A program made the position numbers and the translations under genes. This document shows, piece after piece, positions 13,908-20,171 of a stretch of 24,311 nt of DNA (position 1 is the stretch's first letter; every line of letters starts with the position of its first letter). Location of the stretch: the NCBI GenBank assembly GCA_964402905.1, contig CAYODU010000012.1:1-24311 (forward strand), in the 5' to 3' direction. The stretch comes from JABIDZ01 sp964402905. Lineage in GTDB: Archaea; Iainarchaeota; Iainarchaeia; Iainarchaeales; JAAZKV01. The notes beneath the pieces were generated by a model that had not been told where the DNA came from, did no database searches, and was given only the letters and a program-made list of their open reading frames with translations.

Positions 13908-15068
13908 TTAGTTTGCCAATTCTTTTTCTTGGATTTCTTTTTTCAGTATCTCTGCTTTGTCGATTTGTTCCCAGGGCAAATCATTTTTACCAAAATGTCC
14001 ATATGCAGAGGTATTGTGATAAATTGGTTGCTTTAGTTTTAGTTCTCTTATTATATCTGCAGGTTTTAGTGGAAAATGTTTTCTCACAATTTCTTCCAAC
14101 AGTTCTAAATTAACTTTTTCTGTTCCAAAACATTCAAGAAAAATGTTTAGTGGTTCTGCAAAACCAATACAATAAGCTAGTTCTACTTCGCATCTATCAG
14201 CAAGTCCGGCAGCAACAATATTTTTTGCAATATATCTTGCAGCATATGCAGCGGAACGATCAACCTTTGAAGGATCTTTTCCACTAAAAGCTCCTCCCCC
14301 GTGTCTACCCATTCCACCATATGTATCAACTATTATTTTTCTTCCAGTAAGTCCAGAATCTCCTGCAGGACCACCAACAACAAACTTTCCAGTCGCGTTG
14401 ATAAATACTCTTGTGTTTTCATCAAGAAGTTTTCCAACAACGGGCTTGATTACTTTTTCATTTACTTCTTTTCTCAATTGTTCAATATCACATTCTTTGT
14501 GGTGAGTCGCAATTACAACAGTTGATACTCTAATTGGTTTACCATCAACATATTCCACAGTTACCTGACTCTTCCCATCCGGAAGCAATTCTTTTATTTC
14601 ACCTTTTTTTCTTGCTTCTGTTAAACGCATACTCAATTTGTGAGCCAAGCTAATTGGAAGCGGCATTAATTCAGGTGTTTCATTTGTTGCATAACCAAAC
14701 ATTATTCCTTGGTCTCCTGCACCCTGTTCTTTGAAATCGCCTTCTCCCGCTGTTACCCCTTGGCTAATATCTGGGCTTTGTTCATGAATCAAACATTTTA
14801 TTTCTGACTTATCAGAAAAACCAATTCCATCCACAGTATATCCTATTTCAGCAATTTTTTTTCTTGCAACTGCATCAAAATCAACTTTTGCTTTTGTTGT
14901 TACTTCGCCAGCAATACAAACAAAATCCGTTGTTACTAGTGTCTCTACAGCCACTCTTGAATCTTTATCTTGAGCTAAACACGCATCAAGAATTGCATCG
15001 CTTATTCCGTCACAAACCTTATCAGGGTGACCTTCCGTTATACTTTCTGAAGAAAATAAATACTTCAT
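13908..15068 (-). CDS. metK: S-adenosylmethionine synthetase, bacterial/eukaryotic type MetK
   Basis: Makes S-adenosylmethionine from methionine and ATP in the cytoplasm. The 386-residue sequence has the canonical bacterial signatures: SESITEGHPDK (7-17), GAGDQGIMFGYA (116-127) and the phosphate loop GGGAFSGKDPSKVDRSAAY (257-275). Length is normal. Most archaea instead use a very divergent MAT type, so this gene suggests replacement by transfer. The ATG at 15068 has GAGGTG ending 5 nt upstream (15074-15079), so translation initiation follows the same rule as native genes. Its promoter is shared, divergently, with a 53-residue RHH gene; an inverted repeat at 15085-15109 covers its predicted transcription start, implying repression. 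Confidence 0.97.
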   Translation of the reverse strand: MKYLFSSESITEGHPDKVCDGISDAILDACLAQDKDSRVAVETLVTTDFVCIAGEVTTKAKVDFDAVARKKIAEIGYTVDGIGFSDKSEIKCLIHEQSPDISQGVTAGEGDFKEQGAGDQGIMFGYATNETPELMPLPISLAHKLSMRLTEARKKGEIKELLPDGKSQVTVEYVDGKPIRVSTVVIATHHKECDIEQLRKEVNEKVIKPVVGKLLDENTRVFINATGKFVVGGPAGDSGLTGRKIIVDTYGGMGRHGGGAFSGKDPSKVDRSAAYAARYIAKNIVAAGLADRCEVELAYCIGFAEPLNIFLECFGTEKVNLELLEEIVRKHFPLKPADIIRELKLKQPIYHNTSAYGHFGKNDLPWEQIDKAEILKKEIQEKELAN

Positions 15069-15084
15069 TAAAACACCTCAACCG

Positions 15085-15109
15085 TTACTAATCAGTTGCT
15101 GATCAGTAA
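15085..15109. promoter_or_regulatory. Operator-like inverted repeat at the metK transcription start
   Basis: Arms TTACTAATCAG (15085-15095) and CTGATCAGTAA (15099-15109) are complementary at 10 of 11 positions around a 3-bp spacer. Each arm contains a copy of the decamer RCTRATCAGT. From the TATA element near 15130-15139, the metK start should fall near 15107, inside this repeat, a classic archaeal repressor position. Confidence 0.75.
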
Positions 15110-15122
15110 AAGAAAAATGAGC

Positions 15123-15142
15123 TTATTTATTTATAAATATAA
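15123..15142. promoter_or_regulatory. Bidirectional TATA region between metK and the RHH gene
   Basis: TTTATAAATA (15130-15139) reads as a TATA box on both strands. It lies about 26 bp before the RHH ATG at 15161 on the plus strand and about 27 bp from the centre of the metK-side inverted repeat on the minus strand. Both promoters probably share or overlap this element. Confidence 0.65.
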
Positions 15143-15145
15143 TGG

Positions 15146-15157
15146 TACTAATCAGTA
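15146..15157. promoter_or_regulatory. Operator-like palindrome at the RHH gene start
   Basis: TACTAATCAGTA is palindromic except for the central pair and repeats the decamer found twice at 15087-15107. It sits between the TATA region and the ATG at 15161, so a bound protein would block transcription of the RHH gene, suggesting autoregulation. Confidence 0.7.
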
Positions 15158-15160
15158 ACT

Positions 15161-15322
15161 ATGTCTCAGGAACACAGGATAAGTCCTTATTTTTCAAATG
15201 AACAAGTAAAAGCTATTGACAGATTAATAAACAAAATCGGTTGTACAAGAGCCGATGTTGTAAAACAACTGGTTCTAATCAAGCTTGCAGAGATGGGTTA
15301 CTTTGACAAGCACCGAAAATAG
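15161..15322 (+). CDS. Small ribbon-helix-helix (CopG/Arc/MetJ-fold) repressor, candidate regulator of metK
   Basis: A 53-residue protein. The sequence reads as one ribbon-helix-helix domain: strand HRISPYF (5-11), helix A NEQVKAIDRLINKI (13-26), the turn GCTRADVV (27-34; the family pattern is G-x-S/T-R-x-x-V) and helix B to about residue 46. Such proteins bind palindromic operators as dimers or tetramers with the strand in the major groove. The gene diverges from metK over a 92-bp region with three copies of one decamer, so it is the obvious candidate to bind them. The mRNA is probably leaderless (TATA centre 26 bp before the ATG). Its 3' end overlaps the convergent DUF998 gene by 25 bp. No ligand site for S-adenosylmethionine can be seen, and MetJ homology beyond the fold is not claimed. 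Confidence 0.85.
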   Translation: MSQEHRISPYFSNEQVKAIDRLINKIGCTRADVVKQLVLIKLAEMGYFDKHRK

Positions 15323-15972
15323 TTTCCTATAATGAAAAATAAAAGCCATAGGAAAAAAACAAAAACTGATATTTTTTGCCATAACGGATCCCTAAAAAAC
15401 AAAAGAAAAATCACTATTATTATAAAAGAACAAAAACCAATAAAGCTCAAAAAAAGAATAAATAAATTAATTTGTTTTATTTCAAATGCACTGATTAAAT
15501 AATAAAAACTAAAGAAAAGTGCTGTTAATGCGGATGAAAAAAAGAACATTCCTGCAAAAAATAAGTGCATATTTGAAAAAGTGAGCGGAAATAGTCCTAC
15601 TCCCATAAGAAAAAATGCGCTTGCAATCCCCAAAAGAGAAGCTATTTGTGAAATATTATTTTTTCCTTTAGAAAAAAAGAAAAATGGAATCATTAAAATA
15701 GGCGCGATAATAATACACGAATTAAAAATTATTGAAGTCGTGCCAACCCCAAGCTCGCTTATAAATTGCATTCCAAAAGAATAATTATTATAAAGAATAA
15801 TTGAAATCAAAAAACCTACAAGAAAAATTATTTCACCAACAAGCGCAATAATCGGATTTTTTAAACGTAAAAAATCTTTTGCACTTAATTTTACCTTTGT
15901 AGAATGGAAAATTTTTTTTTTAGTAATTGTTTTTGATTTTGATTTAATTCTTTTTACCTTTTTCTTTACCAT
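15298..15972 (-). CDS. DUF998 family membrane protein
   Basis: A 224-residue integral membrane protein with a Lys-rich N-terminal tail (1-25) and about six hydrophobic segments from residue 40 to 218. DUF998 landmarks are present: FISELGVGTTSIIFNS (about 70-85), just after the first helix, and the second half MGVGLFPLTFSNMHLFFAGMFF (split here by helix boundaries). The function of the family is unknown. The ATG at 15972 is probably leaderless: GATTTTAAAG (15993-16002) is centred about 26 bp upstream. Its last 25 bp overlap the end of the RHH gene on the opposite strand, a tail-to-tail arrangement. No functional link to metK is implied. Confidence 0.8.
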   Translation of the reverse strand: MVKKKVKRIKSKSKTITKKKIFHSTKVKLSAKDFLRLKNPIIALVGEIIFLVGFLISIILYNNYSFGMQFISELGVGTTSIIFNSCIIIAPILMIPFFFFSKGKNNISQIASLLGIASAFFLMGVGLFPLTFSNMHLFFAGMFFFSSALTALFFSFYYLISAFEIKQINLFILFLSFIGFCSFIIIVIFLLFFRDPLWQKISVFVFFLWLLFFIIGNYFRCLSK

Positions 15973-16060
15973 GAAAAAATATGGGGTTTAATGATTTTAA
16001 AGCTAATTAATCACTGTTTTTAGAGGAAAAATGCTTTCTTTTTGTGATTTTGACTGTATT

Positions 16061-16070
16061 ATTTAAATAC
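16061..16070 (+). promoter_or_regulatory. TATA box of the SWIB-like gene
   Basis: TATTTAAATA (palindromic) predicts transcription from about 16092, leaving a leader of about 25 nt that contains GGAGG (16104-16108), 8 nt before the ATG. This is the strongest canonical ribosome-binding site in the window. Confidence 0.5.
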
Positions 16071-16116
16071 TTGAAATAATTAATTATTAGAAAAACCTAT
16101 AACGGAGGAATATATT

Positions 16117-16308
16117 ATGGGAGCACTATTTGGAAAAAAAAGCCCAGCTGGCGCAAAGAGAAAGCCTTTTGGGGGATATTGTATAAGTTTTAAGGGTAGA
16201 ACAGAAACTCTTGAACAAGTATTCGGTTCTGGAGACATTACTCCAAGCGAAATGACAAAAAAGATTTGGGCAGTTGTTAAGAAAAATAATTTGTCATCAA
16301 AGAAATAA
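16117..16308 (+). CDS. Small basic protein with a SWIB/MDM2-like C-terminal half
   Basis: A 63-residue basic protein with a strong GGAGG ribosome-binding site, suggesting high expression. The N-terminus is Gly/Lys-rich (MGALFGKKSPAGAKRKPF). The remainder (about 30-60), TLEQVFGSGDITPSEM followed by TKKIWAVVKKNNL, has the rhythm of the SWIB helix pair, in which a leucine-rich helix is followed by T-x-x-E-V-x-x-x-L-W-x-Y-I-K-x-x-N-L. SWIB domains are known from chromatin remodellers and from small chlamydial and plant proteins. Here the usual second half of the domain is absent, so it is a minimal or truncated version. The fit is inference from motif memory; alternatively it is an unrelated small nucleic-acid-binding protein. 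Confidence 0.7.
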   Translation: MGALFGKKSPAGAKRKPFGGYCISFKGRTETLEQVFGSGDITPSEMTKKIWAVVKKNNLSSKK

Positions 16309-16394
16309 AAAAAATAGTTTAAATAAAATAAAAAAATAGATTTCAAAACAGATAAGAATTGAGATCAAAAAATAAAAAAACTATTTTTATTTGA

Positions 16395-16424
16395 AGAATA
16401 GCGTCTCGAAAGAGATGCTACTCT
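16395..16424 (+). other. Stable stem-loop with GAAA tetraloop
   Basis: TAGCGTCTC (16399-16407) and GAGATGCTA (16412-16420) pair over 9 bp with one G-U, closed by GAAA (16408-16411). Beyond one A-C mismatch, AGA and TCT extend it by 3 bp. A GNRA loop on the plus strand favours an RNA structure read in that direction. It lies 87 bp after the SWIB-like gene and just before the promoter of the next, followed by a modest T-run (TTTTT). It may be a terminator or a processed 3' element. A wider 11-bp inverted repeat (16310-16320 with 16378-16388) encloses the preceding AT-rich gap. Confidence 0.6.
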
Positions 16425-16448
16425 TACATTTTTCCCAATTTAGGAAAG

Positions 16449-16456
16449 TATTTAAT
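16449..16456 (+). promoter_or_regulatory. TATA box giving a leaderless lipoprotein mRNA
   Basis: TATTTAAT is centred about 26-27 bp before the ATG at 16479, favouring that ATG over the one at 16455, which lies inside the TATA element itself. Confidence 0.5.
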
Positions 16457-16478
16457 GACGTTGTACAAAAATGAATTA

Positions 16479-17000
16479 ATGCAAACAAACAAATTGTTTT
16501 CAAAAAAATTCTTTGTAATTGCGCTAATACTTTTTTCTGCTTTGCTTTTGGCAGGATGCACACAAACAAATAGTGACACAAACGGCCCAACTTTTTCCGG
16601 AGAAATAAATACATTTTCTTTTGTAAATAATAATTTATGCACCGAAAACGGTAAACCAGTAATACGAATGTTTTCAACAACTTGGTGTTCACACTGTGGA
16701 TGGATAAAAGATACTTTTGATTCAACAGTAAAAGAATATGTTGATTCAGGGAAAATTGTTGCTTATCATTGGGAACTTGATACTGGCAATAATACTTTAA
16801 CAGATGTTGCTGAAACAAATGTTCCCGAAAGTGAACAAAGTATTTTCACACAGTTCAGCCCCAACGGAAGTGTACCCGTATTTGTTTTTGGCTGTCAATA
16901 TTACAGAATCGGAAATGGATACGAAAAAACAAGTGACCTTGTTTCTGAAGAAGGAGAATTTCGTGCAGTAATAGAAAAACTTATCACAGAACAAAAATGA
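16479..17000 (+). CDS. Thioredoxin-fold lipoprotein with CxxC
   Basis: A 173-residue exported protein. Residues 1-26 are a signal peptide ending in the lipobox LLAG-C (C27), predicting a lipid anchor outside the cytoplasmic membrane. After a polar linker, strand VIRMFSTTWC leads into the active site W-C-S-H-C (C70-C73), and SVPVFVF (about 131-137) supplies the cis-proline loop, so it is a thioredoxin/disulfide-exchange domain. C54 and C139 are extra cysteines that could form a structural disulfide. It probably oxidises or isomerises disulfides of secreted proteins. The ATG at 16455 is rejected because it lies within the promoter and would spoil the signal peptide. It precedes another secreted protein by 87 bp. 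Confidence 0.85.
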   Translation: MQTNKLFSKKFFVIALILFSALLLAGCTQTNSDTNGPTFSGEINTFSFVNNNLCTENGKPVIRMFSTTWCSHCGWIKDTFDSTVKEYVDSGKIVAYHWELDTGNNTLTDVAETNVPESEQSIFTQFSPNGSVPVFVFGCQYYRIGNGYEKTSDLVSEEGEFRAVIEKLITEQK

Positions 17001-17087
17001 TAAAAATAGTCCCTGTACAAATACACACCCTTAAAAGTATTTTACACCAGATATTGTTAAGTATAGAGTAAATATAGGGGAGTTTTT

Positions 17088-17999
17088 ATGCGACAAATAT
17101 TTTTAGTACTATTAGTCATCCTTTTGGCAACAGCGTTTGTTTTTGCTGAAGGAAACGGAAATAACAATATAAACGAAAATGAAAATGATTTTCAGGCAAC
17201 AATTAATGTTGAAACATCTGTTGATGCAATTCCAACATTAATTAGCAACCAAGTAAATAGTAATCTTACTATTAGAGAAAGAGATTTTGAACAACTAAGA
17301 GAAAGAATACATCAAATAAATAGTGAAAACGCTGAATTTGTTCAAAATATGAACGAGATAAGAAAAGAATATCAAAAGCAATTTGTTGAAGCAGTTTCTG
17401 ATTCAAACAATGAATTAAAAGAACAACTAAAAGAAGTAAGAAAAGAAATTGCAAATTCAATCGGACAGATTATTTCTGATGGAAACGAAATAGATTTCAA
17501 TTCTTTTCATAATCTAGGACAACAAATAAGAATAATGAATAACGAAATTCTTGTCGGAAACGATTCTAATCAAGAAAGAATACAAGAAAGAGCGACTATT
17601 CACACACAAATAAAAAACAGATTAATCAGCATCAGCAATAAAAATAATGTTGTAGAAATCGAAGACGGAAATATTATTGTTCAAACAAATGAAGAAATTG
17701 AGATAAATGATGATGGAGTGACTGTTGGAGGAAATCTGCTTGGCGTTCTTCCATCAAAAATAAAAGAGAAAACAAAACTTGCCATGAAATTACACCTGGA
17801 AAATAATGATCAGAATAAGTTACAGTACCGTGCCCAAATAGAAAACACAAGAAATTTATTTGGTCTGATTCCAATGACTGTACAAGAACAAGCAAGAATT
17901 AATGCAGAAACTGGACTTGTTGAGGGTTATGATGCGCCATGGTGGGCATTCCTTGCAACCGGAGAAAATGCGTTAAAAGTTGATGAACAAATAGAATAA
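17088..17999 (+). CDS. Secreted helical protein with C-terminal PWWAFLATG segment
   Basis: A 303-residue exported protein with a signal peptide (1-20, cleavage after AFVFA). An Asn/Glu-rich stretch follows, then a long charged helical region likely to form a coiled coil (about 62-130). The second half appears beta-rich: VVEIEDGNIIVQ, INDDGVTVGG, then RNLFGLIPMTVQEQARI with NAETGLVEGYDAPWWAFLATG (about 255-292). This ending, an acidic-Asn/Asp-A-E-T-G turn followed by PWW and a short hydrophobic run, recurs in my memory of exported proteins from small-genome archaea; I cannot name the family. GGGGAG ends 5 nt before the ATG. A strong terminator-like hairpin follows the gene, so it is probably not cotranscribed with the ABC genes. 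Confidence 0.75.
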   Translation: MRQIFLVLLVILLATAFVFAEGNGNNNINENENDFQATINVETSVDAIPTLISNQVNSNLTIRERDFEQLRERIHQINSENAEFVQNMNEIRKEYQKQFVEAVSDSNNELKEQLKEVRKEIANSIGQIISDGNEIDFNSFHNLGQQIRIMNNEILVGNDSNQERIQERATIHTQIKNRLISISNKNNVVEIEDGNIIVQTNEEIEINDDGVTVGGNLLGVLPSKIKEKTKLAMKLHLENNDQNKLQYRAQIENTRNLFGLIPMTVQEQARINAETGLVEGYDAPWWAFLATGENALKVDEQIE

Positions 18000-18017
18000 G
18001 CTTTATTAAAACAATTT

Positions 18018-18056
18018 TTTGTGCAGGGAAACCTGCACAAACCTTTTTTATTTTTT
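18018..18056 (+). terminator. Bacterial-style intrinsic terminator hairpin with GAAA loop
   Basis: TTTGTGCAGG (18018-18027) and CCTGCACAAA (18032-18041) form a perfect 10-bp stem closed by GAAA (18028-18031), followed by a T-rich run to about 18056. It lies 18 nt after the stop of the secreted-protein gene and 85 nt before the ABC ATPase gene. Confidence 0.8.
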
Positions 18057-18141
18057 TAATATTAAAGACAATATATATTAAAAGAAGCGTCAGACATAAT
18101 TTGATAAGATTTGAAGATTTTTTTACCGGGGAACTGATAAA

Positions 18142-18855
18142 ATGAGTACAAAAATAAAAATTAATCATATAATCAAACTTGAAAAAGTATCAAAAATATA
18201 CAATCTTGGGGTAGAAGTAAGAGCACTCGATGAAGTTGATTTAGCAATATGCAAAGGAGAATACATTTCAGTAATGGGTCCAAGCGGTTCTGGAAAAACA
18301 ACTATACTTGATGTTTTAAGTACAATGATGCGCCCCACAAAAGGAAAGGTTTTCATTGATGGAAAAGACACAACAAAAATGAGTAACTCTGAACTAGCTT
18401 CTTTTCGCGGAAAAAAAATCGGTTTTATTTTCCAGACATTTAATTTACTTCCAAAACTTAGCGCGCTTGAAAATGTTATGGTTCCAATGTGGATAAACGG
18501 TTTTGATAAAAGCAAAAGAGAGGAAAGAGGAAAAGCTCTTCTTGAAGAAGTTGGACTTGGCGACAGACTAAAAAATCGCCCTAATCAATTATCAGGCGGA
18601 CAAAAACAAAGAGTTGCCATTGCAAGAGCACTCGCATTAAACCCAGATATTATTGTTGCTGATGAACCAACAGGAAACCTAGATTCTAAATCCGGAAAAA
18701 TGGTTATGGAAACAATAACTAATCTACACAAAAATGATGGGAAAACAATAATACTTGTAACACACGACGAGAGTATTGGAAAAAAAGCTAATCGCCACAT
18801 TACCTTAAGAGACGGAAAAATAGTGAGCGGAAACGAAAAGGTTTGTCAACTTTAA
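18142..18855 (+). CDS. ABC transporter ATP-binding protein, MacB/LolD type
   Basis: The ATPase subunit of a type VII (MacB/LolD/FtsE-like) ABC system, 237 residues. Walker A is GPSGSGKTT (46-54), the Q-loop is FIFQTFNLLP (95-104), the signature is LSGGQKQR (150-157), Walker B is IIVADEPTG (170-178), the D-loop is NLD and the switch His is in VTHD (H208). The lineage is shown by LSALENVMVPM after the Q-loop. It powers the neighbouring FtsX-like permease (95 bp downstream) and is probably cytoplasmic on the membrane face. A GGGGA lies 9 nt before the ATG. Partner substrate unknown: MacB systems mediate mechanotransmission or lipid, peptide or drug export. Confidence 0.95.
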   Translation: MSTKIKINHIIKLEKVSKIYNLGVEVRALDEVDLAICKGEYISVMGPSGSGKTTILDVLSTMMRPTKGKVFIDGKDTTKMSNSELASFRGKKIGFIFQTFNLLPKLSALENVMVPMWINGFDKSKREERGKALLEEVGLGDRLKNRPNQLSGGQKQRVAIARALALNPDIIVADEPTGNLDSKSGKMVMETITNLHKNDGKTIILVTHDESIGKKANRHITLRDGKIVSGNEKVCQL

Positions 18856-18950
18856 AAATTAAAATTAATTAGTTAATTATTTTTACAATTAGTAAATTAA
18901 TTTCAAAATTAATAAATTAATTTTTTGGCAGCAATTTTGGGTGAAGAAGA

Positions 18951-20138
18951 TTGATTGATGACACAGTTTTACAAGCAGTGAAAAATCTAAGGCGAGAAGG
19001 CCTACGCACTTTTCTTACTCTAATAGGGGTGGTAATTGGAATAGCAGCAATAGTTGCTCTTGTGAGCATTGGACTGGGTTTTAGTGTTGCTGTTGAGAAC
19101 CAATTGCAGTCCCTTGGGAGTAATGTAATTTTTGTTATTCCCCAAGGATATGGTGCTTCGCGAGTACAACTAACAAACAATGATCTAAGTCAAATAGAAA
19201 ATCTTTCTGGAGTAGAAAAAGCCGTTCCAATTTATTCTACTAATGCAACAATCGTTTTTAACGGCGAAAAAGTAAATGTTTCGATAAGTGCTACGAATCC
19301 AAAAGATGCAAGCTTATTTGAATCAACAAATTATTTTAATATTGATGAAGGAAGGCAATTACAAAAAAATGAATCAACGGGAGTACTAATCGGTTCAAGA
19401 GTTGCAAAAGAATACTTCAGCAAAGAAATAAATTTAAAGAAACAGCTTCAGATAAATGACGAAACATACAAAGTCGTTGGGATACTAAAAGCACAGAGCT
19501 CAACTTTTGGAGGCGGGCCGGATTTAAGCGGAAGTATTTTCATGACTACAGGCGGTCTTGAAAGAATATCAAGCGCCAGAATTCCATCAATAGTATTTGT
19601 TGAAACTACAGGACAAGATGTCACAGAAGATACTTCAAATGAAATAAAAGATTACTTTGATAAAAAATACGGCGAAGATAGTGTAATGTCACTTAGCACA
19701 AAATCTTTGCTTGAACAAGTCAATTCAATACTGAGTTTGATAACTGTTTTCATTGGAGGGATTGCCGGAATCAGTTTGATAGTTGGGGGAATAGGAATTA
19801 TGAATGCAATGTTCTCTTCTGTTCTTGAAAGAACAAGAGAAATTGGTTTGTATAAGGCTCTTGGCGCATCAAATCGATTGGTTTTGTCACTAATATTAAT
19901 TGAATCAGGATTAATCGGATTAATCGGTGGAGTAATAGGAATGGTTCTTGGTTTTGGTATGGCGGTTGTAATAGGCGTTGTTGGACAGGCAGCCGGTTTT
20001 CCACTAGAAGCAGTAATTAATTTAGAAATAATTATATTCGCTCTGGGTTTTGCAATCCTTGCTGGAATGATTTCCGGTTACTACCCCGCAAAGAGAGCAG
20101 CTAATCTTGATCCAGTAGAAGCACTTAGATATGAGTAA
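18951..20138 (+). CDS. MacB-type ABC transporter permease (FtsX domain)
   Basis: A 395-residue permease with one N-terminal membrane helix (about 18-43, LRTFLTLIGVVIGIAAIVALVS in outline). A MacB-type extracytoplasmic domain follows (about 44-255), then three C-terminal helices (about 258-290, 308-345 and 355-380) separated by LERTREIGLYKALGAS, the conserved FtsX coupling segment. It ends in GYYPAKRAANLDPVEALRYE, also typical. The start is TTG at 18951: an in-frame TGA at 18942-18944 excludes anything further upstream, no ATG exists nearby in frame, and GGGTGA lies about 7 nt upstream. No MacA-type adaptor gene accompanies it, as expected for an organism without an outer membrane. The 94-bp gap before it is AT-rich with repeated AATTAA steps. 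Confidence 0.93.
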   Translation: MIDDTVLQAVKNLRREGLRTFLTLIGVVIGIAAIVALVSIGLGFSVAVENQLQSLGSNVIFVIPQGYGASRVQLTNNDLSQIENLSGVEKAVPIYSTNATIVFNGEKVNVSISATNPKDASLFESTNYFNIDEGRQLQKNESTGVLIGSRVAKEYFSKEINLKKQLQINDETYKVVGILKAQSSTFGGGPDLSGSIFMTTGGLERISSARIPSIVFVETTGQDVTEDTSNEIKDYFDKKYGEDSVMSLSTKSLLEQVNSILSLITVFIGGIAGISLIVGGIGIMNAMFSSVLERTREIGLYKALGASNRLVLSLILIESGLIGLIGGVIGMVLGFGMAVVIGVVGQAAGFPLEAVINLEIIIFALGFAILAGMISGYYPAKRAANLDPVEALRYE

Positions 20139-20159
20139 GACAATTATTATTGTTTCTAC

Positions 20160-20171
20160 AAAAAGCTTTTT
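20160..20171. repeat. Palindrome AAAAAGCTTTTT between convergent genes
   Basis: A perfect 12-bp palindrome between the permease and the AsnB-Dph6 fusion, overlapping the last base of the latter. ACAAT and ATTGT form another 5-bp inverted repeat just before it (20140-20153). The pair may help end transcription from both sides. Confidence 0.35.

Noticed and set aside
16387..16818. Open frame of 143 codons on the minus strand
   Set aside because: Antisense to the thioredoxin-fold lipoprotein and runs through the GAAA-capped stem; its composition is that of a shadow frame.
18856..18950. Repeated AATTAA steps between the ABC ATPase and permease genes
   Set aside because: Irregular AT-rich sequence with no constant unit or spacing; not a CRISPR or defined repeat.
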